Of a stretch of DNA of 64,000 bases, positions 36,201 through 46,940 are shown in pieces (position 1 is the stretch's first letter; the number at the start of each line of letters is the position of its first letter). The notes beneath the pieces were generated by a model, which was given only the letters and a program-made list of their open reading frames with translations, made no database searches and was not told the origin of the DNA. This stretch comes from Gyrodactylus bullatarudis. Its lineage: Eukaryota; Platyhelminthes; Monogenea; Gyrodactylidea; Gyrodactylidae. Location: NCBI GenBank assembly GCA_012064415.1, contig SSNU01000042.1, positions 715,822 to 779,821 on the forward strand. The letters run 5' to 3'. The translations under genes and the position numbers were made by a program.

Positions 36201-36761
36201 AATCTAATTGAGGATATGTAAGGATTGCAGGACTATTGATTATTCTAAACATTTAGATTGAAAGAACTAAGGTAATATTTGTTTTAGTTGAGAAATTGGG
36301 CTTTTTTCAATCTCTAATTATTTCTTAGAAAAATAGAACACCATAACCACCGGAACCCCGAGTGAGTTTTTTGGGTATGGGTTACTGTTCTTATTTTATT
36401 TACTCCTCTTAACGCTATTGTAATACAATAATAAATAATTAGTAGTTATTTCTACTAATTATATGTTGTAGCTAATTCGTTTTGAACTGATAACTCGTAT
36501 TCAGGTAGAGATTCGTATCACTTGGTCTAAGCGAATAGCCACAACATTGACATTAATTAAAGTATACACAACCATAAGCCCGAGTTACGACTCCGTGTTT
36601 CCCTTGCTTTATAGAAAATTTTCAAAGGTTTAAAAATATGTAAGTTTAATCGTAATAATTTTCCTCATTCCATAAGAAAAGCAATTGACGCGTTTGTTTT
36701 CTCTAAATTTCTTTTTCGCAGAGAAGAACTAATGAAATTAATTATCTTCCAGAAGGGTTGA
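33258..36761 (+). CDS. Candidate micro-exon gene 3 (30 exons, 232 residues)
   Basis: The clearest of the three; no known family. Exons: 33258-33268, 33371-33397, 33442-33450, 33490-33507, 33545-33559, 33715-33735, 33794-33814, 33981-34013, 34051-34068, 34118-34156, 34429-34503, 34651-34668, 34716-34748, 34895-34927, 34969-34977, 35030-35050, 35134-35148, 35185-35208, 35222-35230, 35313-35327, 35359-35382, 35488-35502, 35537-35566, 35620-35634, 35873-35893, 36138-36158, 36197-36217, 36257-36271, 36329-36361, 36722-36761. All internal exons are multiples of three and phase 2; no stop arises inside or across any joint. The deduced C-terminus reads as a sensible amphipathic helix (segment EQEAFVTELYNLIEDILKEL, then HHNHRNP). 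The N-terminus as modelled has a hydrophobic run (LCNLMAILDFIMLLILV) that could be a signal anchor. The start exon and 33268-33545 are the weakest parts. It faces the glycosyltransferase gene, 104 bp away. Confidence 0.68.
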
Positions 36762-36865
36762 GAAGTTAAAGCATAAATGCTTCACAGCACACTAAGTCAC
36801 CTGAAATAATTGATGAATATATTCTTTGGCTTCAACGATTTGAATGTATTTTAGTAAATAGTGAA

Positions 36866-37909
36866 CTAGTAATGACATTTTGTGAAGAGATTGCAGACCA
36901 ACATTGAGTTTGTAGCAAAGAGACCATACTTAAGACTAATACGAGAAAACAAAAGATCTGACCATCTACCGTCGGAAGGATATATTTCATGCCAATGAAT
37001 AATTGAAACTCCATATCTGAATAGGAATATGCCAATATTCCGATAGGGATGTTCTCGATAGTTCTCCTGAAACATTAAGCCAATGGCGACTCGCTGAGCC
37101 ATTGGTAAACTGAAGATGACGAAGCTGGAAACGTGCGGAGGATATGTTAGGAATTCATAATCATCTTGATATTCGTGATAATGCACATAGCTGGCAACAT
37201 ACCAAGAATACTGCAAAGAATGAACAAGTTGAGTTTTTCGACTAATCTTCCTCGGGTCAAAGAAATAATCTTCCTGAACAAGTATGATCCATTTGAACTT
37301 ATCCCTACAGTTTTTGATCAATGATATATTCAGGGCAGCCATTATCGCCGTGTTAAGATTACTATTCTGGCTCTTATCAAAAGCCACGTTCAACTGAACC
37401 ATATCGTCATAGGCCAACATCTCTAATCGTAAATCTTCTTGGCAATTAGGTAGAAAGAACAAGACTTTCATTCCGGAATTACCAATTGCCTGTAATTGAC
37501 GTATACGCTCTCGATGAGGGCTCCAACATGAAGATAGAACTAAATAGAGAAACATTCTTGAGTTAGTCTCCAGGGTGTTGCAAACACCAGCTCGATCGTT
37601 AAATAATTTTGGATAGTTTTTAAATTCTAACGAATACTGTTCAGGAAGGTGACAATTGTCTTCAATAATTGAACAAGACAGTTTTTCCTGGAAAAATGAA
37701 TGATTAATATTGTGATCATCCCGGAATTCTCTGTCTGGTGGAAATTTTGATAAATAAATTTTTTCAATGTATCGTAACCAATATAAGAGGTAGAACGAAA
37801 TTAAGAGTAAGAATATCAGCCGTCGATCAATTTTAATTACTCCGTAACATCTCGTCAAAAAGTATTTCAACAGCCTTTTTCTTGGTGACATTGATGTTTT
37901 ATATCTCAT
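36866..37909 (-). CDS. GT31-like (beta-1,3-galactosyltransferase-type) Golgi glycosyltransferase
   Basis: Single exon, 347 residues, type II membrane layout: basic cytosolic N-terminus, one membrane segment near residue 30-45 (FLLLISFYLLYWL), stem, then a luminal domain. The domain follows GT31 order: YLVLSSCWSPHRERIRQ (compare FLVLS...RxAIRxTW), LRLEMLAYDDMVQLNVAFD (compare YxDIIxxDFxD), a NLNTAIMAALN block, WIILVQEDYFFD at the metal-binding DDD/DxD position, and YPPHVSSFVIFSLPMAQRV (compare YPPYxSGxGYVLS). The DDD triplet is QED and the usual EDV motif near the C-terminus is not evident, so donor use may differ or activity may be low. Acceptor sugar unknown. Confidence 0.7.
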   Translation of the reverse strand: MRYKTSMSPRKRLLKYFLTRCYGVIKIDRRLIFLLLISFYLLYWLRYIEKIYLSKFPPDREFRDDHNINHSFFQEKLSCSIIEDNCHLPEQYSLEFKNYPKLFNDRAGVCNTLETNSRMFLYLVLSSCWSPHRERIRQLQAIGNSGMKVLFFLPNCQEDLRLEMLAYDDMVQLNVAFDKSQNSNLNTAIMAALNISLIKNCRDKFKWIILVQEDYFFDPRKISRKTQLVHSLQYSWYVASYVHYHEYQDDYEFLTYPPHVSSFVIFSLPMAQRVAIGLMFQENYREHPYRNIGIFLFRYGVSIIHWHEIYPSDGRWSDLLFSRISLKYGLFATNSMLVCNLFTKCHY

Positions 37910-38254
37910 TGTAGCTGTGTTAAATAAATGACGGATAAGATAACTCTTATTATAGTCTTTATTAGGTCAATCAAAAGAATTGTTTCTTTTCGACCACATT
38001 CAATCATTTTCTCAGATTTTGCCGGTTTTTCATTGGATTAACCTTTGTCGAAGATAAATTTTAGAATTCATTCTATATTCCATCGATTTGAAACTCAAAG
38101 AGAACAAGGACGTCCATTAGATTGTCATCAAATAGAAATTAGATTTACTAGCCATCAGAGTATAAAAAATATCTAAGAGGACAAAAATCTCCTATTGAAT
38201 AGTAATCACATACTAAGCATTGGAATAATAAAATGTAGGAATAAAAAATTTAAT
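37910..38254. other. Intergenic region between RICTOR 3' end and the GT31-like gene
   Basis: 345 bp. It should contain the RICTOR 3' UTR and the promoter of the glycosyltransferase gene, which is read in the same direction. No motif assigned. Confidence 0.4.
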
Positions 38255-41200
38255 TTAAAAATATATTAATCTTGGTGACTTCAATAATAGATCACATATA
38301 TACACTCTTATCTCAAATGGCATATTAAACTCGGAGATGAGGAATATCGCCTCAGTTAACAAGCAATCGTTCATAGAGTTCAAAAATTTTCCGACATTAG
38401 TACGTTCCTCTTGTTTTTCGATTAAATCGAGATTAAAAGAGTCTGAGTAAGGAATTTTGTCGCGTCTTCGCTTGATTAAAGAAATATGTTCACATATACG
38501 ATCTATGGACAGGCCCAGACGAATTTCTTGCAAACAATTCTTTATACTTGATGTTAGGTTGATGAAGCATTTCACAGCATCCTCTTCTAACTCGACCAAT
38601 TCTTTACCAGACCATTTTTCCATGTAAAAGGCGTAATTCGAGTAAAATTGGTGTTCAGCTTTACCATTCTCACGACAGACTTTCGATAGACATGACACGC
38701 AAGTTGAATAAAATTCTAATTTATGTATTCTAATCATCTCTATGGATAGTTGTTCATCTTCCAAGCTAATTGAATCAACCCGACTGAGAATTGAAAAGTC
38801 ATTTGGCAGAGATATCTTTTGCCAATACGAGATAGCGTTACTTCTCTGGTCTAATAATTCCTCTGATATAGAAAGTCTATTGGGCCTTTCCTCTTCATTA
38901 GTGAGTGTTTTCTCAGAAGTCCTTTTGAAGGATTCCTTTGCCCAATCATAGCTATCTAGCTCAAAGAGCTGGTTCTGGGGTATCCCGCTGCAGCACAACT
39001 GTTCCATTTCATCATCACCCATTAGATAGTTGAGCTGGAAAAAGATTAAGTTGAAAATCAAGATTGAGATAAGTAATATTTAAAAAATATAACAAACATA
39101 AAGGCTATTCAATTCTGGGCCTTCACAAAATTCGGTTTTTTCAAGGACACTGAGGTCTACAGAAATGGGTGAACAACCTTCCTTGCATTGATTCAGACAT
39201 ATCCAAAAGAAGCTAATTTTATGGAAATTAGAGAAAGGAATTACCATCTCTCAGAAATTCTCGGTGCTCTCATCATTAGGAACCTGAGAAGGTTCGGAAA
39301 GACCAAGTTCTTGGTTCGTTCATTCCACCAGTTAGCTATCCATTTATGTTTCCTTGATATTGACGTTAGCTGGGTGAAAAATCTCACGACTCCATTTATG
39401 GATATGTCTGCATCAAGATCTTGATTGATTCGATCAAGTTCCCGTGAGAAACGAGAGTCTTGTTTTATTGTCATGTTAATATACAAGAACAAAACTCTAA
39501 AGTAAACCTATTAAAACAATTAGGGAATATGTGAACCAACCTCGAGGAGATCTGAGAATTTCTCAGTGATCAATTTGAATCCTTTTATAGAAGAGGCAAG
39601 TTTGATGAGGAAACTGTAATCTTCAAACCCAACACAGAGATAATTCGGGGAAAAGTTTGTGACACTCTTGAACATGCTAGCCGTTTCTAAGAAAGATAAT
39701 CAAGAATGACAAACTTGAATCTTTCATGGCTTCATAACAGTTTTCATCGGCCATAAAATCTTGAACCAATAAAATCTCTTCAAGATGAGTTCGGACCTCA
39801 AAGTTTTCCAAGCGTTCCTCGATGCTATTCTTTCGTTTATCTGATTTACCTCCTTTGGTTAACTTGATTAATTCCCCAGGTAATCTCAAATTTGAATAGT
39901 TGGCTGTTAGTGTCATTGTAACATCAGATTGAGTGTAAGAGTTAAATACACGTTGTTGGTATTCTCTCAAGGGGTGTTCAGCGTGAAATTTGGATAGATG
40001 CTTGAACCAAACTTCAATGATCCAATGAATTAGGTTCAGATCAATCTTGGTACAATTGTTATACTCAAAACTGTCCACATTGAACGTATCCAATAGGGAG
40101 TAATGATTTTCCAAGCATAAGCCTAATATTGCAGTACATTGATACAAAAGATTCAAGTCCCCATTCGCTTTAATTATCCAATCAAGAATGTGATACTTTA
40201 TACTTTCCCTCCCAGTTTGACAAGATGTCTCGATTAGATCTCCAAAGATTGAAGCATAGCTTGTATCCTTGCATAGATCCAAGATTAGTTCGATCGCCTC
40301 AGTGTAAACCATTGAGTTTTCATCAAAGGATAACTCGTAGAGATACTTTGAGCACCAGGCAGAGATGAATTTCACCTTTGACTTGAAAAGTATCCGCATG
40401 ATTCCAACACAGTAGTTGCGTACAATCTACATAAAAACGGTATTTTATTAATGATCCACTTACCACAGAACTGTTGCCGATAGCATCGATGAATAAATCC
40501 CTTCCCAGGCCTATTGGAATAAAGTTTATTGACGACAGGACAACTTTGATGATTGCAATGATTGACTTTTCAAGAATGCTCATAGACTCAAGGTTGTTTA
40601 TAATTGGCCTTGAACTACAGAGGATACGCAAAATTTTGCCACATTCACTGAAATATTTGCTTAGGCTATCTGCAAATAATATTTTTAATTTAATCTCAAG
40701 AGATTAAAAATTCTTTTTCATCGACTTTACCAGATTTTTTGACAATAAAATCATACTCTGTGAGAATTTTGACAACAGCCCCGAGCACATAGATGGCTGA
40801 TTTTTCCCGCAAATGTTCATACGTCAACAATTTAAAGTCGGTTTTTATCAGGGGTAACTGAGCAGTACTCTTGCCACCTGCATAGACATTCAACTCTGAG
40901 ATAATTTGTATGAGGGCAGCTTTGAAGAAAATACAGCTCCTCGAATTCTGGCAAAGAGATGAACTTTGATATTTTCAATTGTTTCTCAAAAATTCAATGA
41001 ATTAACTCACAGAAGAACAGTTGGAAATCAATTTTTCCAGATAAAACTCTGATGTTGTGACAACTTTAGAAATAATCTTGAATGTTTTCTTTGAGCTGAG
41101 GCAAGCCAGGGTCGGAAGGTAATTGCCAAAATTATCAGCATAGATGCTCTTTGATATTTCGGATTTGATGTAGCCAGTTTTATCATTGAAAACATCCTCG

Positions 41201-43104
41201 AGAATCGACATCTTTTCCTTGGGTGTTATGAAAAAGGTGAGACTCAGCGACCTCTTGTTGTCAATCTCTTGTGGGGGCTGGGCAATTTTGAAGTTGGACC
41301 CAAACAAGAAATTACACAACCGGCAATTAAATCTAAGAGAGGGGGGAGATGAGAAATTCGACTTACTCAAAGAACTCTTCATTGCACCATAGAGACATGG
41401 AGAAGGTTGAATCATCAATGATTTGCCGGATGAGATCCCAATTCCAGTCGTTGATTGGGTCGAGAGTGTCTGACATTACTTTCGACTTGCCAATTAACAA
41501 GTTCAATTGACTTTCTTCCTAAAGAAAATCATTTTCATAGAGCTTACATTCAAAACACCTGGGAGATTAGGGTCGAGTTTGATTTTACTTTTGTGTCTCT
41601 GGCGGTGTTGGTGTTGTTGTTCGACACAAGTCTCAGATTGATTCAAAATCCATTTGATAAAGATTGAACTGGTACCTCGATCCTTCTGGCAACTTCGCAT
41701 GAGTTCACTCAACGATTTGTTCAGTGATAACAGGAGGACGCTGTCCGATTTCCTTATGGCATCATTAAAGACGCCAGTATTCTGGTATTCAGAGGAGGAA
41801 CAGAATAGCTGGGAGACCTTCCATAGAAGGATAGAATACAAAAATTCAAGGCGTGTCTTGACAATGATACTGCTCGTCCTCTTCATGGCCAAGAGGATGT
41901 TCTCGAAAATGTTGCCCCTCATGAAAGAGACGAGCAGGAGGATTTGATTATAAGTCATGATGGAGTCTACGGGCCGATGGGTATCCTGAAGCATCCTCTT
42001 GGCATGGCCAACGATAAAGTTGCCGAAAATATTCTCAGTACTCGTGAATTTCGAGATGAGAGGGAATCTAGAGAACAACTTTAGTGAAGCATTGAAATAG
42101 GCGTGATAATCCGATGTGTTCTCGTAGACTTCAGAAAAAACTGGCAAGTCCCCAAAGCAGGCCAACAATAAAGAGCATAGAATCGACCTCGAGTTGTCAG
42201 AGTAGACAGCGAGAGTCTGGAAAAAATTCTGGTAAAACATTTCAGCTTTTGAGTTGAGCATGATCACGGAAACAGGGAACGAGTTGAGGATCATGACGAC
42301 ACGTCCGAGATGCTCAAAGACATTTTGGTCGACCTTCTTCCGGTTCATGAGGTTATGGGTTATCCTGGAGATTTCATTGATGAAAGCCTCGTGGATTCTC
42401 GACGAATGAGGTGTTAGGATATTGCAATACTCGAGAATGCTGTAGCAACATGAGACAATCATTTGTCTGGGCACAATGTCGTTGAAACGGGAATCTTTCT
42501 CGTTGTCCAAACTGTCTCTTAGATTGGCAAAATAAATGGAGAGGTAGCCTGTGAAAAAGTCCGAACCGATTTCATGGAATGATGACAGGTTGGCTGAGGA
42601 AAAGAGTCGACGAGTCAATAACAAGAGTAGAATCCTGAGATGACAAGACAGTCGGAAGATTCTTTTGGCTACCTCATTGAGTTTAGCAGAGTTGAGCTGC
42701 TCAGAACGACTGAAGAATCCAAAGGGAGACAAGAATGATTTGTACATTCCAAGTTGGTCGCAGAGATTTATCAGGATATGCATCTGGTTAGTGAGGAAGT
42801 AGTTTTTCTTTGACTTTCTCGAAAATGATGTAAACGAAGGTGTCTCAGCATCTGCAAACTGAGCATAATAATGAAAATTGACAAGTGTCTTGAGAAAAGG
42901 AGTGTATCTTTCGTAGTTTCCAGTTTGTATCAACTGGAAAATTCTTTTTAATAGACAAGCCTTGATAGATTTGTTGCTGCTGGTATAGATTGGAGAGAAT
43001 CTATTTGGTTAACTTGATTCAACTTACCTGATGAAAAAGTCCTCCCATGAAATTTCCTCGTTATCAAGGTCTTTTATCTCTTCAAAGGTTGGCAAGAACC
43101 TCAT
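38255..43104 (-). CDS. RICTOR: RICTOR, mTORC2 scaffold subunit
   Basis: Defining subunit of TOR complex 2, which phosphorylates AKT/SGK/PKC-class kinases. Eleven exons: 43104-43028, 43000-41548, 41518-41367, 41332-41011, 40947-40731, 40669-40464, 40426-39715, 39686-39541, 39507-39245, 39212-39098, 39034-38255. All joins keep frame and give 1480 residues (human 1708). The family is shown by LNLLIGKSKV...INDWNWDLI (human LINLRDSQV...LEWNWNLI), by IMRILFKSKVKFISAWC (human LRVLLRANVEFFNNW), by the IKGFKLITEKFSDLLE block (human IPKGFSYLNERGYVAKQLE), and by the conserved C-terminal region around CFINLTSS. The long disordered, Ser-rich insert of vertebrate RICTOR is largely absent. The protein is highly diverged elsewhere. 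All ten introns are 27-63 nt. Confidence 0.9.
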
Positions 43105-43989
43105 TTTATTTATTTGTTCATAAAATTATTTTATTAAAATTTTATTGACTCATACATAATTAGTTTTAGGTTAAACAAAAATTGAAAACCTTTCAATGAT
43201 CTTTTGTTTTGTTTCGAGTCTTGAGAAATAATACAAAATTAAATTTTGAAAATTTAAATTATATTATTCCATTTCAATACAATTTTTCACAATTGAAGCT
43301 TTTAGTATAAAGTCACTAATAACAATGTTAATATCTTAATTGAATTGGCCATATTAGTAACACAATGTTACTTAAAAGACTACTGAAGTCTCTACAATTT
43401 CAATTTGGATAATCTTCCCCTCTTCTCTAACTATACAGTTTCTAAAGCTAAAATGTTTCAATTCAGCCTGTTGCAATGAATTCAATTTTATCAATGATAA
43501 ATCTGACTATTTATGCAAGGAATTGAATCAGTCTAAACAATATTTCAGATTACTTGTGTGAAGAAGCACTTGTAAATTAAATCTCTTTACAAAAGGTAAA
43601 CAAAATTATCTGTTATTCTAGAGGTTTTTAATAAGCTGCTGATAACCTACACTAACCAATGGAATAGAAACCATTCCTATCGTGACAAGCAAGATTCCCA
43701 AAATTTTTAAAATTAACCAATCAAATTTAAGGCAGTGTAGTCATTGGCCAGAGAGTGTTCAATCTTGTTCATTCTCTAGGATCATCATTCCAAGAATAGA
43801 ATAGGATCTTTTAGTCTCTCCAAAAGCAGCTCTAGTCAATGATCAAAAATTCTGCATAGCTCTTCTGGTCTTCCCCTGCCAACTCAATGTTTTGTGAGTA
43901 TCCAATTCTTTTGTATTTACCACCAAATCTGAATATTGAACCTACAATCTTGATTGTTTTCTCGCTGAATATTCCCTCCCTACACTTGA

Positions 43990-44600
43990 ACTAGGACCAA
44001 AAAGAAAATTAGCTGTATATACAAGGTAATGGGGATTTTTCCTACCTCTTCTGTTTCGACAACCTCATCTCTAACCATAGGCTGATTGATGAATTTGTCC
44101 ACTAATTTGTTCGGATAACCCTTTTCCATCGAAAACATGAATTTGAATTCTCTATTTCATTCGGCCATTCCTCAGGATTCGCGATTCTCTTAGGACCAAT
44201 TACTAAGCCAATTTTATGAGGATTGAAGATACTTTTCGTTATCAGTCTTCTTCTTAAAATTGATCCATCTTCTTTTCTGGTTAGTTTAACATCTAGGAAA
44301 CTCTAAAATACCGTTAGATTCTCTTTCCATAGTGAATTTTTAATATTCAGATGAAATGAGTTCCTCTTTAAGAAAAAATCATCTATTGATACATCATCAA
44401 CATATCTGATGTATAAATCAGTGAAAGTATTGATAGTCTCTGACGTCTTATTAATTTCTAACCAACCTAAAAAGTGATTGATGAAGAATTTCTTCTTCCC
44501 CCTCTGCACCATATCGAACCAGCCACAAATCAGTCCTGTCATCATTAGATATCGATTTTTTACAAAATGCTACAACTTCACTATAGTTCGATTTTCCCCC
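43990..44600 (-). pseudogene. Degenerate reverse-transcriptase fragment (retroelement relic)
   Basis: An 80-codon frame (44545-44303) contains IRYVDDVSI, the YxDD metal-binding core of reverse transcriptases. A second segment in another frame, just downstream, reads SFLDVKLTRKEDGSILRR, which matches the FLD(V)...R..DG block that follows the YxDD core in many non-LTR and Penelope-like elements. The frame shift and stops between them show decay. Element class cannot be fixed; no ends or other domains were seen. Confidence 0.65.
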
Positions 44601-44862
44601 CATAAAAACAGGACTTGCATTGCATATGTCTCCAGCAATTAATTCAAATTAGAAAAATGTAGTAATAATAAATCTTGTGAGTTACATGAGGGAAAGCCTA
44701 AACAATTTTAGGCATTGTCATATTCAATTTTATCATCATAGGATTAATTGCCTAGCAGGCTCCCTGTAATCAGTCTTGTGCTGCACTAAAATGTAATCAA
44801 TAATACTTTCAATATATTTCAATACATTTAAGGGCTGATTATAAGAAAGAAAGAAAAATATC

Positions 44863-45249
44863 TCAGTCTTGATACAAGTTTAAAGAGTCCAAAATGATTA
44901 TTTTCCTAATAATAAACAAGATTTTTTGTGTATACGGTACAAAATTTGAGAAAATATCTACAATCTGCGGTATTTTCTGGTTTTTCAAAACATTAAAATT
45001 TAATTGGAAACTATGTCTGAGAAGGTGCAGGGTATTCAATAGCATAGTAAAACTTCTTGATGAGCGTAGATGATAACAGCGGTCTAGACGAGAGGGAATC
45101 TTGTGGTGCAGAAGATTCAATCCCTCTAATCCAAATAGGGTAGAGATTTGATCTTTTAAGTACAGTTCTTTGTACGAATATGGTCCAAAACTAGAAGATG
45201 GGACAGAATATACATTGTTTGAATAAGAACAGTCTTGGGTCTGGTGCAT
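44863..45249 (-). CDS. Hypothetical 128-residue open frame
   Basis: ATG-initiated frame with no recognised domain, signal peptide or membrane segment. It sits about 320 bp upstream of the reverse-transcriptase relic on the same strand, so it could be another decayed part of that element, a lone exon, or chance. Leucine- and isoleucine-rich C-terminal half. Confidence 0.2.
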   Translation of the reverse strand: MHQTQDCSYSNNVYSVPSSSFGPYSYKELYLKDQISTLFGLEGLNLLHHKIPSRLDRCYHLRSSRSFTMLLNTLHLLRHSFQLNFNVLKNQKIPQIVDIFSNFVPYTQKILFIIRKIIILDSLNLYQD

Positions 45250-45907
45250 GTGCGAATTTACGTAGGAAGTAGGATTTAATTCTTTATTGAATTAAATTAA
45301 TAAAAAAAGAGAGAATTTTAGTTTTGAGATGTTCAAGGGTTGAGCGAGTGATAAGTCTAAGTGGTTGAGCTCTTGTTGGATTGTCTCAGAGTTCCTGATG
45401 TCTCTTTAAAATATGTGATATCAGGAGATGAGGAAGAGATCTGGGCAAAAACAAGATTGAACAGAGTGGGTCTAATTGTAGATCTTTGCAATATAAGAAA
45501 GTTTATTAATATTGACTATAACGTTGTTCACCTGCCAACTGGTTATGTAGCGGTAATATCACGTATTAAAATATAGCTAAGGAAGTAGGAGCCTTGACAT
45601 TCTTTTATTTTTCCATATCAAACACGGAACAGTATAATCTAACCAAGAGGAGAGGGGCGTATGCATGACATTACAGTCTTTATTTGGGACAGAGAGCCAA
45701 GTGTTTCTGACATTTCAACCATCTCTAATGTACACATTGCGTAGTTGATCAATAAATATACTGGCTGACCAATAGTTATTATTATTACTGCATAATATTC
45801 TGACAAAGTTTCTTCATCAATCATTTCTCATTTCCAACTGACACTACTCGGACATCCATTAGAATTTTAGAAGATGTAATTTTTCGGTAAAATTTGCTAC
45901 ATCATGA

Positions 45908-46145
45908 CCATCTGATTCAATGAATTTCAGCCTCAAAATCCTAGATTTTGGACATTTTCCAATCTCAAGTTATTCTAAAAAGAAATGCAAAACAATGTAT
46001 CATTTATTTATCAAATCAGACTCAATTTTTAGTAAATTCCTCTGTTTCATTCTTCATCGCTTTTCAGACTGACTCGATATTGAAATGTGTCCAAAATCTA
46101 GGATTTCGAGGCTGAAATTCTTGATGTAATACTACAATCAGATGG
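45908..46145. mobile_element. Inverted-repeat (MITE-like) element, family C
   Basis: Terminal arms of about 44 bp, 45922-45965 and 46077-46120, are inverted copies (GAATTTCAGCC...ATCCTAGATTTTGGACA), with a further inverted CCATCTGATT/AATCAGATGG pair outside them. The middle is non-coding. Only one copy seen in the window. Confidence 0.75.
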
Positions 46146-46499
46146 GCAAGCTATCTGGGAGAAACTGTGAATCCATTTTCAACTCAAGAAATAATTCCCA
46201 AATGTAATGATGATTGTATTAAATGATTCCTACACGTTTTGTTTCATGGAAAGAAACAATAATCTTTTCGTGTCGTTTGTTCATGTTCTGTCCCGAAAGA
46301 ATCGTCCTTTATTCGATACATATATATCGAGAACAAATCATGACTCTGAAATTCTAAAAAGTAATTACGTAATTCATTCATTTGTCCCATTGTCAAGTGT
46401 ATTGAACGAATTTATTTCTCATTACTCTAATATAAATACATTGTATATTATACATTAGATATTTAATATAAAGTTTTTTGATATGAAGTTGGATGAATC

Positions 46500-46940
46500 G
46501 TGATTTTCCAAATTCCCATTTGGCGCCAAAATCCCATTTTTTCAAACTTTAAGCTGCAAATTTTTGTTGATTTGAAAGTGGGAGAGTGATCAAAAATTGA
46601 TTTTCAGGATCAAGATTAGATAATAAAGCTGATTAGCACCGTCTAGTTATCGACAGTTACCCCATTTTCTAGAGATTTTCATTTATCGAAATTTCATTGA
46701 TTTTCAAGTAGTGAAAATGATCAAAATATCGAAATTCCGTTCTAAAACGATGATGTGATTATGCACAAGACCAGATTCAGTTGAATTGATTTTCTTGTCT
46801 AATCTTGATCCTGAAAAAACTCTTTCGATCAGCCTCCAACTTTCAAATCAACAAAAATTTTCAGCTCAAAGTTCGAAAAAATGGGATTTTGGCGCCAAAT
46901 GGGAATTTGAAAAATGACCATATTTTTCATAAAAGAGATC
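46500..46940. mobile_element. Foldback/MITE-like element, family A, copy 2
   Basis: Closely similar to the inner part of the copy at 1766-2460: inverted arms with TTTGGCGCCAAA, and a nearly identical middle (the CAGTTACCCCATTTTC and TTGATTTTCTTGTCTAATC words). The outer arm ends are missing. Related but more diverged sequence continues to about 47310. Confidence 0.82.

Noticed and set aside
45361..45576. 71-codon plus-strand frame
   Set aside because: Starts at GTG, no domain, no splice support, no neighbouring exons.
46207..46458. 83-codon plus-strand frame
   Set aside because: Random composition in a repeat-rich region; no homology recognised.
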